From Bradyrhizobium mercantei (GTDB lineage: Bacteria; Pseudomonadota; Alphaproteobacteria; Rhizobiales; Xanthobacteraceae): a DNA stretch of 64,000 nucleotides. A program made the position numbers and the translations under genes. The stretch is taken from assembly GCF_001982635.1 (NCBI RefSeq), contig NZ_MKFI01000005.1:62001-126000 (forward strand), given 5' to 3'. Shown here piece after piece: positions 18,359-28,774 of the stretch (position 1 is the first letter of the stretch; each line of letters starts with the position of its first letter). Below the pieces are notes generated by a model that had not been told where the DNA came from, did not search any database, and saw nothing but the letters and a program-made list of their open reading frames with translations.

Positions 18359-18501
18359 CGTCGTCCCTGCCTAGTGCGCAATTGCGCACGGGAGCAGGGA
18401 CCCATAACCACAGGGCTGCGTTGTTGAGGCACGCTGCGGCCCCAGCTTGTCTCGACAATCAAGATTTGGGGTTATGGGTCCCGGCCTTCGCGGGGACGAC
18501 G
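18359..18501. repeat. Intergenic palindromic repeat, CGTCGTCCC type, extended tip in left arm
   Basis: Outer ends CGTCGTCCC and GGGACGACG are inverted copies, with ACCCATAACC and GTTATGGGT further in. The left arm has an extended tip, GTGCGCAATTGCGCAC, where other copies have only GAAA. Lies between convergent EVE and topoisomerase genes. Confidence 0.85.
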
Positions 18502-18517
18502 AGTGGAGGGTGACGGG

Positions 18518-19696
18518 CTACGCCCCTGCCGCCAGCACCACCTGCGCCAGCAATTGCTCGCGCTTGTTCTGGGTGCGGTAGCCGCCCATCGTCGAGGCGA
18601 AGCGTTCGAGGATACCGTCCTCGAAGGCGGTGACGATGGTGTCGTGGACATAGCTCTTGCGGCAGATCGCCGGCGTGTTGGAGAGCTGGTCGGCGGCGGC
18701 GCGGATCGCGTCCAGCACCTGGCGCTTGCGGCCGCGCTGGCTGGCGGCCGGCGTGATCCGCGACAGCGATTCCACGACGACGGCCGACGCCATCAAGGTG
18801 CGGAAATCCTTCAGCGAGATCTTGATGCCGGCAAGCTCGCGCAGGAACGCGTTCACCGCCGTGGTCGAGGCGGCCCGCACCACACCGGAGCGGTCGTAAT
18901 ACTGGAACATGCGCTTGCCCGGGACACCGCGCAGGATGCCGACCGCGCGCACCAGCTTGGCCGCGTCGCATTCCTTGCGCACGGCCTTGCCGCCCTTGGC
19001 CTTGAAGGTCAGCACCAGGCTGTCGTCTTCCAGCGTGACGTTGGATTTCAGGAGCGTGGTGGCGCCGCGGGTGCCGTTGAGGCGGGCGTAGGATTCGTTG
19101 CCGGGCCGGATCGCGGTACGCGCGATCAGCTCGATCACCGCTGAGAGCGCAAATTCGCGCGTCGGCTCGTCGCCGGACAGAAACGCCGAGACCTTGCGCC
19201 GGATCTTCGGCAGCGCGGCCACCAGCTTGCCCAGGCGATGCGCCTTGCGCTGCTCGCGGACCTTCTCCCAGTCGGCGTGATACCGATATTGCAGCCGGCC
19301 GGCCGCATCGAGGCCGACGGCTTGTAAATGCGTGTTCGGATCGGTGGAGTAGCGCACCCGGCGATAGGCAGGCGGCATCGCCATCGCGTGCAGCCGGCGA
19401 ATGGTCCGGGCGTCCCGCACGCGCGAGCCGTTGGCACGCACGAACGAGTAATTCTTGCCGCGCTTGATGCGCCGGATGGTCAGCTCGTTCTGGTCGCCGA
19501 GCCGCAGGCCTAGATCGCGGGCGAGATCTTCAACTGACGTCTTGATGGCGGCGGCGGCCGGGGCGTCGAGCTTGAGCTTGGACGTCGGTAGTTTTGCCTG
19601 CGGCCGCTTGGGCCATTGGCCCAGCGCCTTCGCCAGGGCGACAGCGGGATCGGCGGACATGGGCCGCACAGCCGCGATGTTCTGCTGATCCATCAT
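18518..19696 (-). CDS. DNA topoisomerase IB (poxvirus-type)
   Basis: 392 residues. Relaxes supercoils through a 3'-phosphotyrosine intermediate. The N-terminal DNA-binding part includes GKNYSFVRANGSRVRD and MPPAYRRVRYS. The catalytic part shows IRPGNESYA, KDFRTLMAS (Arg/His site) and the nucleophile region CRKSYVHDTIV, where Tyr is the likely attacking residue. Found sporadically in alphaproteobacteria. ATG at 19696 (MMDQQ); the second Met is equally possible. Convergent with the EVE gene. Confidence 0.93.
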   Translation of the reverse strand: MMDQQNIAAVRPMSADPAVALAKALGQWPKRPQAKLPTSKLKLDAPAAAAIKTSVEDLARDLGLRLGDQNELTIRRIKRGKNYSFVRANGSRVRDARTIRRLHAMAMPPAYRRVRYSTDPNTHLQAVGLDAAGRLQYRYHADWEKVREQRKAHRLGKLVAALPKIRRKVSAFLSGDEPTREFALSAVIELIARTAIRPGNESYARLNGTRGATTLLKSNVTLEDDSLVLTFKAKGGKAVRKECDAAKLVRAVGILRGVPGKRMFQYYDRSGVVRAASTTAVNAFLRELAGIKISLKDFRTLMASAVVVESLSRITPAASQRGRKRQVLDAIRAAADQLSNTPAICRKSYVHDTIVTAFEDGILERFASTMGGYRTQNKREQLLAQVVLAAGA

Positions 19697-20516
19697 GCTA
19701 CTCGTCAGACGCCTTGTTCCGCTGTTCTCCCGGTAATGCCGTTGCTTCGGGCTTCGTTCCGGTGGGGCCGTCCGGCCTCGGAATGGCGATTTAGGGCCTC
19801 AAGGCTGACATTGCGAGTCGCGAATCGGTTATTGATGGTTCCTAATTACCTTTCATGGGTGCCATTCGCCCGCTAACCTTGATTTTGGCCTGTCCGGGAC
19901 CGGTCAAAACGGCGGGAGCGCGGTCCGGGAACCGGGCTTTGGAGGACCGCGACGACGGGGGAGACAGGTCAGGGACCGTGCCGTTTCCCGCCCGGTCCCC
20001 GGAGGGATGCGCCACGGGAGCGGCGCCGGCGGTCCGGCGCGAAATCGTCGGTGCAGATGATCGCGACTGCCCTTCGACAATTCATCGACGCGCGCAGTGA
20101 GCGATCCGGCACGATGGGTATCGGAGCGCCACGTCCCGGCCGGCGTCAACGCACGATGCCTCGAGGCTCTTCAAATCGCCGGCCGGACCGATCGTGATCG
20201 CTAATTCTCTTTCGCGATACCGATCGGCTCCGACGACGGCACGAGGCGCAAACGAGCCGAGCCGCGAACGACGCCACTACGACCAAGAGACCAGTGACCT
20301 AGAGCACACGATGGCGCATAGGTTTCGCTCGTCAACGAGGCGCGGTAAACCGCCCAATCATATGAGGAAGCCGGCTGGTGTCCGGCGGCTTCGACGCGAC
20401 GAAAGTGACAGTCCTTTTTCCTTGCCGGGCCGGAATGCGGCAACGCATAATCGCGGCAATGATCAGGACGGCTTGCCGTCGCTACGTTTGCGATCGGCAA
20501 TGAGTGGAGGAAAGCG
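19697..20516. other. Long gene-free region upstream of acsA
   Basis: 820 bases with no credible coding frame on either strand. It contains a stem CGCGGTCC/GGACCGCG with a 17-base loop (19919-19951), inside a GC-rich tract rich in GGTCCGG. GGAGGAAAGCG immediately before 20517 is the acsA ribosome binding site. Possible roles are acsA promoter control or a small RNA; neither is shown. Confidence 0.45.
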
Positions 20517-22463
<1,947 letters not shown>

Positions 22464-22481
22464 GCGCAGGGGCTACGAAAC

Positions 22482-23282
22482 GTGGTCTTGGTCCGGCATT
22501 TGATCGGTCGCGCAGTCCCGCTGGCCTGCGCGATCGTTCTCTTCAGCAGCTTGTCGGCGCCGGCGCAGACGCCGGCACCTTCCCCGGACAATTTCACTTA
22601 CTTCTACCGCGATCCGACACCGGAGCACCTGACCGACATTTTTGCTCATGTGCAAAGCGCGGCAACAAGTTGGAATGTCTACCCTCCGCTGACAGGCTTG
22701 CTGGCCGCGGATTTCAAATCTCACCCGGAGCACATCGACAGGCTCGTCCCAATCGTCACCGACGTCAAAGCTTCCTATGCCGTGATCACCGCGGCGCGGT
22801 TGTCCGGCCAACCGGCGAAGGCCGAACTGCTGCGAGCCAAATTCGCCAGCCTTGGTTTCGATCAAACGCTCAACGCCGAGTTCGCAGGCATCCCGACGCG
22901 CTTCGAAGACCTGCGAATCACGCGGCCTACACATCTGGATATTTTGTGGGGCGCATCGTTCGCCGCCGGCGACAGCCGTTACGTCACACCGATCATCGAC
23001 TATTTCGCCGCCGCCGCGAACACATCCGAGCTCGCTGCGATCGAAATTGCCAAGACGACCATTGAAATGACGGGCGGTCCCAAAGGCACCATCGCAGCTC
23101 TGAAAGCAAAATACGGCGATGCCGGCACCATGCAGCTGATCTATGCCGCGACAGCGCTATGGGCGATTACGGCCAATTCGCGCCAGCATCCGTTCGTGAA
23201 GCAGACGGTCACGGAGTACATCACGAACCACCCCGGCGCGCCTGCAACGAAGGCCCTCTCAACCCTGACCGGAATAAAGTAG
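22482..23282 (+). CDS. Exported hypothetical protein downstream of acsA
   Basis: 266 residues from GTG 22482. A signal peptide (RAVPLACAIVLFSSLSAPAQ) is followed by an all-helical Ala-rich mature part (HLTDIFAHVQ, LLAADFKSHPEHIDRLV, TLTGIK at the end), which could be a solenoid of short helical repeats. Found in a tight position after acsA, so cotranscription is possible, but its role in acetate use is not evident. Not recognised. Confidence 0.7.
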   Translation: MVLVRHLIGRAVPLACAIVLFSSLSAPAQTPAPSPDNFTYFYRDPTPEHLTDIFAHVQSAATSWNVYPPLTGLLAADFKSHPEHIDRLVPIVTDVKASYAVITAARLSGQPAKAELLRAKFASLGFDQTLNAEFAGIPTRFEDLRITRPTHLDILWGASFAAGDSRYVTPIIDYFAAAANTSELAAIEIAKTTIEMTGGPKGTIAALKAKYGDAGTMQLIYAATALWAITANSRQHPFVKQTVTEYITNHPGAPATKALSTLTGIK

Positions 23283-23612
23283 GCCATCCGTCAGTGCGGG
23301 CGGCTGGATTGTCCCGCCAGGCCCCGGCACGCTGTGCCCGACGCACCATGTTGGCGCGTTCACGGGATTGTCAGAGGCAAGGCAGCACTGCGGCGCCTTT
23401 GTGGCCGAGTGTTGTTTTCAAGTCATTTACTTTAATCCGAACTTTTCCTTTTCTGCCCGCCATCAGGACGTGTCTCGCGGCCGGTGTGAAACCACCCGGT
23501 TAAGACACGCGGTTAATGTTGCGTGCGCGAGACCGGCGGGCCCGTTTTTTTCAGGGCTCTGCACCTTCGTTTTTGGCTCCGTTGCTGGAGCTGTTGGGAA
23601 GTGGAGAGGTTG
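23283..23612. other. Gene-free 330-base region before the L,D-transpeptidase
   Basis: No credible coding frame. GGAGAG just before 23613 is a ribosome binding site. Two copies of CGGTTAA lie at about 23498-23515. I could not fix a promoter. Confidence 0.4.
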
Positions 23613-24128
23613 ATGTCGTTGAAGTTTGCGGTGGCGGCGGCTGCCACCCTTGGTGCTGTTGTTGTGATGTCGCAGACGGCCGAAGCGCGGCCGGAGATGG
23701 TGGGAATTCACGCTGACAATTATTCGCCGGGCACCATCGTGGTGAAGACCAACGAACGGCGGCTCTATCTCATTCTCGATTCCGGCCACGCGATGCGTTA
23801 CCCGGTCGGCGTCGGCAAGTCCGGCAAGCAATGGGCCGGCACCACCCGGATCGACGGCAAATATCGCTACCCGGCCTGGTCGCCGCCCGCCGAGGTCAAG
23901 CGCGACAAGCCAAGCATCCCGAACGTGATCGCCGGCGGCTCGCCGCATAACCCGATGGGCGTGGCTGCGATGACGCTGTCCGGCGGCGAATACGCGATCC
24001 ACGGCACCAACGTGCCGGGCTCGGTCGGCGGCTTCGTCTCCTATGGCTGCATCCGCATGCTCAACACCGACATCACCGATCTCTATTCGCGCGTCGAGGT
24101 CGGCACGACGGTCGTCGTCACCCGCTGA
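23613..24128 (+). CDS. L,D-transpeptidase (YkuD)
   Basis: 171 residues starting MSLKFAVAAAATLGAVVVMSQTAEA, a signal peptide. The YkuD domain shows TNERRLYLI, PVGVGKSGKQWAG and the catalytic signature HGTN...SYGCIRML, where Cys is the nucleophile. These enzymes make 3-3 peptidoglycan cross-links or attach proteins to the wall in the periplasm. ATG 23613 follows GGAGAGGTTG; a frame 90 bases further upstream lacks a signal. A bidirectional terminator follows. Confidence 0.93.
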   Translation: MSLKFAVAAAATLGAVVVMSQTAEARPEMVGIHADNYSPGTIVVKTNERRLYLILDSGHAMRYPVGVGKSGKQWAGTTRIDGKYRYPAWSPPAEVKRDKPSIPNVIAGGSPHNPMGVAAMTLSGGEYAIHGTNVPGSVGGFVSYGCIRMLNTDITDLYSRVEVGTTVVVTR

Positions 24129-24162
24129 TCGCAGCTTCACTCAGGAAGCAGCTTCACTCCGG

Positions 24163-24190
24163 AAAAAGCCGCGCAGATGCGCGGCTTTTT
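24163..24190. terminator. Bidirectional hairpin terminator
   Basis: Perfect 12-base arms AAAAAGCCGCGC / GCGCGGCTTTTT around an AGAT loop. The T run on the plus strand and the matching A run serve both the L,D-transpeptidase (plus) and the nuclease gene (minus). Confidence 0.9.
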
Positions 24191-24192
24191 GT

Positions 24193-24789
24193 TTAGCGCG
24201 CAAAATATCCGCACCAGCCGAAGCGGTGGCCGCCATTGTAGGCGCGCGCATGACCGGCCGCGAGCAGCGCCGCCGACACGTTGTCGGTCTTCTTCGTCGC
24301 AACGTCGGCGACGACGCGGCCCTGATATTTGTCGGGACCGACATTGTAGATCGCGACATCGCCCTGGCCGAGCAGATCGCGCAGCGCCACGGTCGCCGCC
24401 TGCGCCATTTGCAGCTCGCGTGCGCAGGACGCCTTCAGCTCCGGCGCGTCGATGCCGCGCAGCCGCACCCGCGTGGTGAGATCGGGGCCCGGCGCGAGAT
24501 GCACCCGCGCCTCGAACGTGTCGCCGTCAATCGTCCTGATCACATCGACAGCATGGCGGGCATCCGGCGCGCCGGCCCGCTGCCAGATCACCTCGGTATC
24601 GCGCGACCTGCCGAGCGGCCAGGACGGCGGCAGATGCACCCATTGCCGGATCGGCAATGTGCTGCCGACCGCGATGCCGAGAACGAACACCCATGGCAAC
24701 GCCGCCGAGACGCGGCGGCCCCACGGTGAGCGGCGGAAGGGCGGACGTCCCGTCCCACGATAAGGATTTATTCTCTCGTATGGGGACAT
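24193..24789 (-). CDS. Membrane-anchored thermonuclease-family protein (SNase)
   Basis: 198 residues. One membrane anchor or uncleaved signal (about 28-45, VSAALPWVFVLGIAVGSTL), then a staphylococcal-nuclease fold with VIRTIDGDTFEARV (metal Asp), RLRGIDAPELK (catalytic Arg and Asp/Glu) and DKYQGRVVADV. Probably a Ca2+-dependent nuclease acting outside the cytoplasm. Its end abuts the shared terminator. It reads towards the L,D-transpeptidase. Confidence 0.9.
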   Translation of the reverse strand: MSPYERINPYRGTGRPPFRRSPWGRRVSAALPWVFVLGIAVGSTLPIRQWVHLPPSWPLGRSRDTEVIWQRAGAPDARHAVDVIRTIDGDTFEARVHLAPGPDLTTRVRLRGIDAPELKASCARELQMAQAATVALRDLLGQGDVAIYNVGPDKYQGRVVADVATKKTDNVSAALLAAGHARAYNGGHRFGWCGYFAR

Positions 24790-24841
24790 ATTCCCAGACT
24801 GGCCTGAGTCGTTCCGTCAGGCAAGACGCGGCGAAAGACCC

Positions 24842-25075
24842 TCAGAAATCCGAGGCGATGCCCTTGGTCTCCCAATCGCCGTACCGCGTCGGTTCCGGCC
24901 CCTTCGGGCCCTGATATTCCTTCGGACGTGCGGCCGCGTTCTGTGCGGCCAGCTCCTCGGCGGCCTTGCGCCGCGCCGCGGCCTCGGCGAGCGCGCGTTG
25001 GGCTGCCGGCGTCAGCGGCTTGCGCGGCGCGGGTTCCGGCGGCGACGGCGATTTCTCAGTGATGTTCTCAGACAT
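24842..25075 (-). CDS. DUF1674 protein, succinate dehydrogenase assembly factor 4 homologue
   Basis: 77 residues from ATG 25075. It is the bacterial relative of SDHAF4, which promotes flavinylation and assembly of SdhA. The signature is at the C-terminus, GPEPTRYGDWETKGIASDF. The N-terminal half is Ala/Glu-rich helix. The frame stays open upstream (to 25414) but that part is Arg-rich and overlaps rsmB, so it is rejected; AGAAGG precedes the ATG. Divergent from rsmB across 188 bases. Confidence 0.9.
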   Translation of the reverse strand: MSENITEKSPSPPEPAPRKPLTPAAQRALAEAAARRKAAEELAAQNAAARPKEYQGPKGPEPTRYGDWETKGIASDF

Positions 25076-25263
25076 GGCAGGCCTTCTTGGCAAAACTTTC
25101 TGCCCGCGAATTTCGTATCTCTGCGTTGGCTCAGTGACGACATCACGATCACGAAATCCAGCAAGGCGATTCTTACATTTGGCATATTCGCATGCCAGAG
25201 GTGTTTTCGAGTTGATGGGCATGAGCCGAATGTAACTCAGCACCTTCGAGATATCTCCGCTCC

Positions 25264-26610
25264 ATGCCTCCTTCAAGATTTGCAGTTCCTGCCGAAGTCC
25301 CCGGTCTCGCAGCGCGCCGTATCGCGGCCGATATCCTCGATGGCGTGCTGCACAAGCATCGCACGCTCGATGATCAGCTCGACGGCGCCGGCGCGCATCC
25401 CGGCCTGAAATCACTGGCCGATCGCGACCGCGCGCTGATGCGCCGGCTGGTCTCGACCATCCTGCGCAAGCTCGGCACGCTCGGCCATCTGCTGTCGCGG
25501 CTGCTCGACCGCGGCATCCCGACCGATGCGCCGCGGGCGCAGAGCGCGCTCCTGATCGGCGCCGCGCAGATCCTCTGGATGGATGTCCCTGACCATGCCG
25601 CGGTCGATCTCTCGGTGCGGCTCGTGCAGTCCGACCGCCGCGCGGCGAAATACGCCGGGCTCGTCAACGCCGTGCTGCGCCGTTGCGCACGCGAGGGACA
25701 GGGGCTGATCGACGAGATCAGCACGCAGACGCTCGACCTGCCGCCATGGATGCTGGCGCGCTGGAACGCGCATTACGGCGAAGCCACCGCGCGCGAGATG
25801 GCGCTGGCGCTCGGCCACGAGCCGTCGCTCGACCTCACGGTGAAGTCGGACGCGGCGCAATGGGCGAGCCGCCTGCATGGCGAGACGCTGCCGACCGGAA
25901 CCGTGCGCACGCTGCTGCAGGGTTCCGTCACCATGCTGCCGGGCTTTGCCGAAGGCCAATGGTGGGTGCAGGACGCCGCCGCCGCCCTTCCGGTGCGCCT
26001 GTTCGGCGACATCAAGGACAAGGCGGTGGCGGACCTCTGCGCCGCGCCCGGCGGCAAGACCGCCCAGCTCGCGCTGGCCGGCGCGCAGGTCACCGCGGTC
26101 GACCGTTCGCCGGCGCGGGTCGCGCGGCTGCGCGACAACCTCACCCGGCTCGCCTTGCAGGCCGAGACCGTCGTCGCCGACGCCGCCGAATGGCCGGCCG
26201 AGGCCGGAAGCTTTGACGGTATCCTGGTCGATGCGCCCTGCACCTCGACGGGAACCATCCGCCGCCATCCCGATGTCGCCTGGCTGCGCCAGGAAGGCGA
26301 CATCGCCGCATTGTCGGCCTTGCAGAAGCGGCTGCTGCAAAAGGCCACCCATCTGCTGAAGCCCGGCGGCACGCTGGTCTACTGCACCTGCTCGCTGGAG
26401 CCGGAGGAAGGCGAGCACGCGATTGCCGCGCTGCTGGCCGGCGAATCAGGCCTGCGCCGTGCGCCGGTCGAGACAAGCGAAGTCGCCGGTCTCGACGCCA
26501 TCATTACCGCCGACGGCGATCTGCGCACCCTGCCCTGCCATCTGCCCAACGCCGACCCGCGGCTCGGCGGGCTGGACGGATTTTACGCGGCCCGGCTGGT
26601 TAAGTCCTGA
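25264..26610 (+). CDS. rsmB: 16S rRNA m5C967 methyltransferase (RsmB/NOL1 family)
   Basis: 448 residues. An N-terminal NusB-like helical domain is followed by a Rossmann methyltransferase. It binds S-adenosylmethionine via DLCAAPGGKTAQLA. Two catalytic Cys lie in DAPCTSTGTIRRHPD (motif IV) and CTCSLEPEEGE (motif VI). Acts on the small-subunit rRNA. Followed by a pair of tandem small hairpins and the heparinase gene. Confidence 0.94.
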   Translation: MPPSRFAVPAEVPGLAARRIAADILDGVLHKHRTLDDQLDGAGAHPGLKSLADRDRALMRRLVSTILRKLGTLGHLLSRLLDRGIPTDAPRAQSALLIGAAQILWMDVPDHAAVDLSVRLVQSDRRAAKYAGLVNAVLRRCAREGQGLIDEISTQTLDLPPWMLARWNAHYGEATAREMALALGHEPSLDLTVKSDAAQWASRLHGETLPTGTVRTLLQGSVTMLPGFAEGQWWVQDAAAALPVRLFGDIKDKAVADLCAAPGGKTAQLALAGAQVTAVDRSPARVARLRDNLTRLALQAETVVADAAEWPAEAGSFDGILVDAPCTSTGTIRRHPDVAWLRQEGDIAALSALQKRLLQKATHLLKPGGTLVYCTCSLEPEEGEHAIAALLAGESGLRRAPVETSEVAGLDAIITADGDLRTLPCHLPNADPRLGGLDGFYAARLVKS

Positions 26611-26666
26611 TTTTAAACTTCAGTCTTCTAAGCTCCAGATGCTTCGTGAAGTGATTCGTGCGGTAT

Positions 26667-26701
26667 CAAGAGGGTGTCTTGTTTATCAAGATGGTGTCTT
26701 G
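26667..26701. repeat. Two tandem 20-base hairpin units before the heparinase gene
   Basis: Units CAAGAgggtgTCTTG (26667-26681) and CAAGAtggtgTCTTG (26687-26701) are near-identical, each a 5-base stem with 5-base loop, spaced 20 bases apart. Both lie between rsmB and the GTG of the heparinase-family gene. Confidence 0.7.
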
Positions 26702-26759
26702 GCCGCGTTTCCGGATTAAATAAGGATTCGTTGAAAATTCCCTCCCCACAAGGTTAGGC

Positions 26760-28511
26760 GTGTCGGTCGCCCAGAGCAGACGCATCTCGACACTGATTGC
26801 TGGCCGCTTTGCCCGCAGCATTGTCGCGCGCGCCAGCGGCAGCACCGTTGCGCTGTCGCGGCTGTGGCCCGGCCGCACCGACCGGCTGATCATCGCCCCG
26901 CACGACCTGCGGACCGCCGACGCCACCCGCGCCGCCGAGATCTATGCCGGGCGATTCGTGTTCGCCGGCAAGATCGTCACCTGCCATGGCCGCTCGATCT
27001 TCGATCTCGAACCGCCGTCGGAGGATTGGGAGGCCGCGCTGCTCGGCTTCGGCTGGCTGCGTCATCTGCGCGCCGCCGACACCGCGCTGACCCGCGCCAA
27101 CGCCCGCTCGCTGGTCGACGATTGGATTTCGAATCAGGCCCGCAGGCGGCCGCTGGAGCGCCGCGCCGATGTGCGCGCACGGCGCGTGATCTCGCTGCTG
27201 TCGCAGGCCCCGTTGGTGCTCGGCGACACCGACGGAAAATTCTACCGCAAATATCTGCGCGGGCTGGCGCGCGAGATCCGCTATCTGCGCCACGCCACGC
27301 TCGACAATGACGGCGTGCCGCGGCTCCAGGTCTTGATCGCGCTGTGCTACGCCTCGCTCTGCCTCGCCAACCAGGCACGCAACATCAAATCGGCGACGCG
27401 CAAGCTGTCGGATGAATTGCAGCGCCAGATCCTGCCCGACGGCGGCCACATCTCGCGCAATCCCGGCGCGCTGGTCGAGCTGCTCAGCGATCTGTTGCCG
27501 CTGCGGCAGACCTTTGCTGCACGGAATATCGCGCCGCCGCCGGCGCTGCTCAACGCGATCGACCGCATGATGCCGATGCTGCGCTTCTTCCGTCACGGCG
27601 ACGGCAGCTTCGCGCTGTTCAACGGCATGAGCAACGCACCGTCCGATCTGGTTGCGACGCTGCTCGCCTATGACGACACCCGCGGCGTGCCGATGGCGAG
27701 CATGCCGCATACCGGCTTCCAGCGCCTCGATGCCGGCAGCACGACGCTGATCATCGACACCGGCGCACCGCCGCCGGCAAGCGTCAGCCAGGACGCACAT
27801 GCCGGCTGCCTGTCGTTCGAGCTGTCCTCCGGAGTGAGCCGCATCGTCGTCAATTGCGGCATGCCGAACACCGGGCGCGACAATTGGCGGCCGTTCGCAC
27901 GCTCCACGGCGGCGCATTCGACGCTGACCTATCGCGAGGCCTCGTCGTGCCAGTTCGTCGAGCTGTCGGCGATGAAGCGGCTGTTGCGCGGCGCGCCGAT
28001 CACCAGCGGCCCGAGCAATGTCGAGAGCTACCGCGAAGCCGTTCCCGACGGCGACGTGCTGACCGCCTCGCATGACGGCTACCTCTCGCGCTTCGGCGTG
28101 ATCCACCGCCGCGTCCTGATGGTCACCCAGGACGGCACCCGGCTCGAGGGCGAGGACCAGCTGACGCCGGCGCCGGGCGGCCGCATCAAGGGCAGCGAGG
28201 CCGATTTCGCGCTGCGCTTCCATTTGCACCCCTCGGTGAAGGCGAGCCGGCTGTCGGATGCCCGCGGCGTGATGCTGGTGCTGCCCAACCGCGACGTCTG
28301 GACCTTCGAGGCGATGGACGACAAGGTCGACCTCGAGGACAGTGTGTTCCTGGCCGGCAATGACGGCCCGCGCCGCACCTCCCAGATCGTGATCCGGCAG
28401 GACGCCCGGCAGGCCGGCACCATCCGCTGGAGTTTCGTGCGCTCCTCGACCTCGGCCACCGCCACCAACGCGCGCCGCAACGCCCGCCGCGAGCCGGAAC
28501 TGCCGTTGTAG
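26760..28511 (+). CDS. Heparinase II/III family protein
   Basis: 583 residues from GTG 26760. An N-terminal helical (alpha/alpha toroid) part holds WEAALLGFGWLRHL, LLGLAREIRYL-like repeats and PDGGHISRNPGALVELLSDL. A beta-sandwich C-terminal half follows (from about 320, GFQRLDAGSTTLIIDTG; AHSTLTYREASSCQF). The family comprises polysaccharide lyases; substrate and product are not known here. No clear signal peptide, so location is uncertain. Sits between rsmB and purH, separated from purH by a palindromic repeat. Confidence 0.9.
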   Translation: MSVAQSRRISTLIAGRFARSIVARASGSTVALSRLWPGRTDRLIIAPHDLRTADATRAAEIYAGRFVFAGKIVTCHGRSIFDLEPPSEDWEAALLGFGWLRHLRAADTALTRANARSLVDDWISNQARRRPLERRADVRARRVISLLSQAPLVLGDTDGKFYRKYLRGLAREIRYLRHATLDNDGVPRLQVLIALCYASLCLANQARNIKSATRKLSDELQRQILPDGGHISRNPGALVELLSDLLPLRQTFAARNIAPPPALLNAIDRMMPMLRFFRHGDGSFALFNGMSNAPSDLVATLLAYDDTRGVPMASMPHTGFQRLDAGSTTLIIDTGAPPPASVSQDAHAGCLSFELSSGVSRIVVNCGMPNTGRDNWRPFARSTAAHSTLTYREASSCQFVELSAMKRLLRGAPITSGPSNVESYREAVPDGDVLTASHDGYLSRFGVIHRRVLMVTQDGTRLEGEDQLTPAPGGRIKGSEADFALRFHLHPSVKASRLSDARGVMLVLPNRDVWTFEAMDDKVDLEDSVFLAGNDGPRRTSQIVIRQDARQAGTIRWSFVRSSTSATATNARRNARREPELPL

Positions 28512-28546
28512 CGGCGGCGGAAACGCGCTGTCTGTAACGCAGACTG

Positions 28547-28671
28547 CACCATCCCCGTCATCCTGAGGTGCGAGCCTCTTCGGCGAGCCTCGAAGGATGA
28601 ATCGGCCACCAGTCGGGCCGTGCATCCTTCGAGGCTCGCTGCGCTCGCACCTCAGGATGACGGGGATGGTG
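28547..28671. repeat. Intergenic palindromic repeat, CCCCGTCATCC type
   Basis: Left CACCATCCCCGTCATCC and right GGATGACGGGGATGGTG are exact inverted copies, with TGAGGTGCGAGC / GCTCGCACCTCA and CATCCTTCGAGGCTCG further in. About 125 bases, between the heparinase gene and purH. A different sequence class from the CGTCGTCCC repeats. Confidence 0.88.
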
Positions 28672-28774
28672 TGCGGATCACCCGCCATTTTCCCCGAAAT
28701 CCGTCGCATGTACCGGTTTCGTACCGCACAAAACCATGCTACCCGGCTGCCTTAACAGCCAGGGATTTTCCGAT

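Noticed and set aside
24842..25414. A 190-residue version of the DUF1674 protein
   Set aside because: The first 113 residues are Arg-rich, overlap rsmB on the other strand and are outside the known 77-residue family length.
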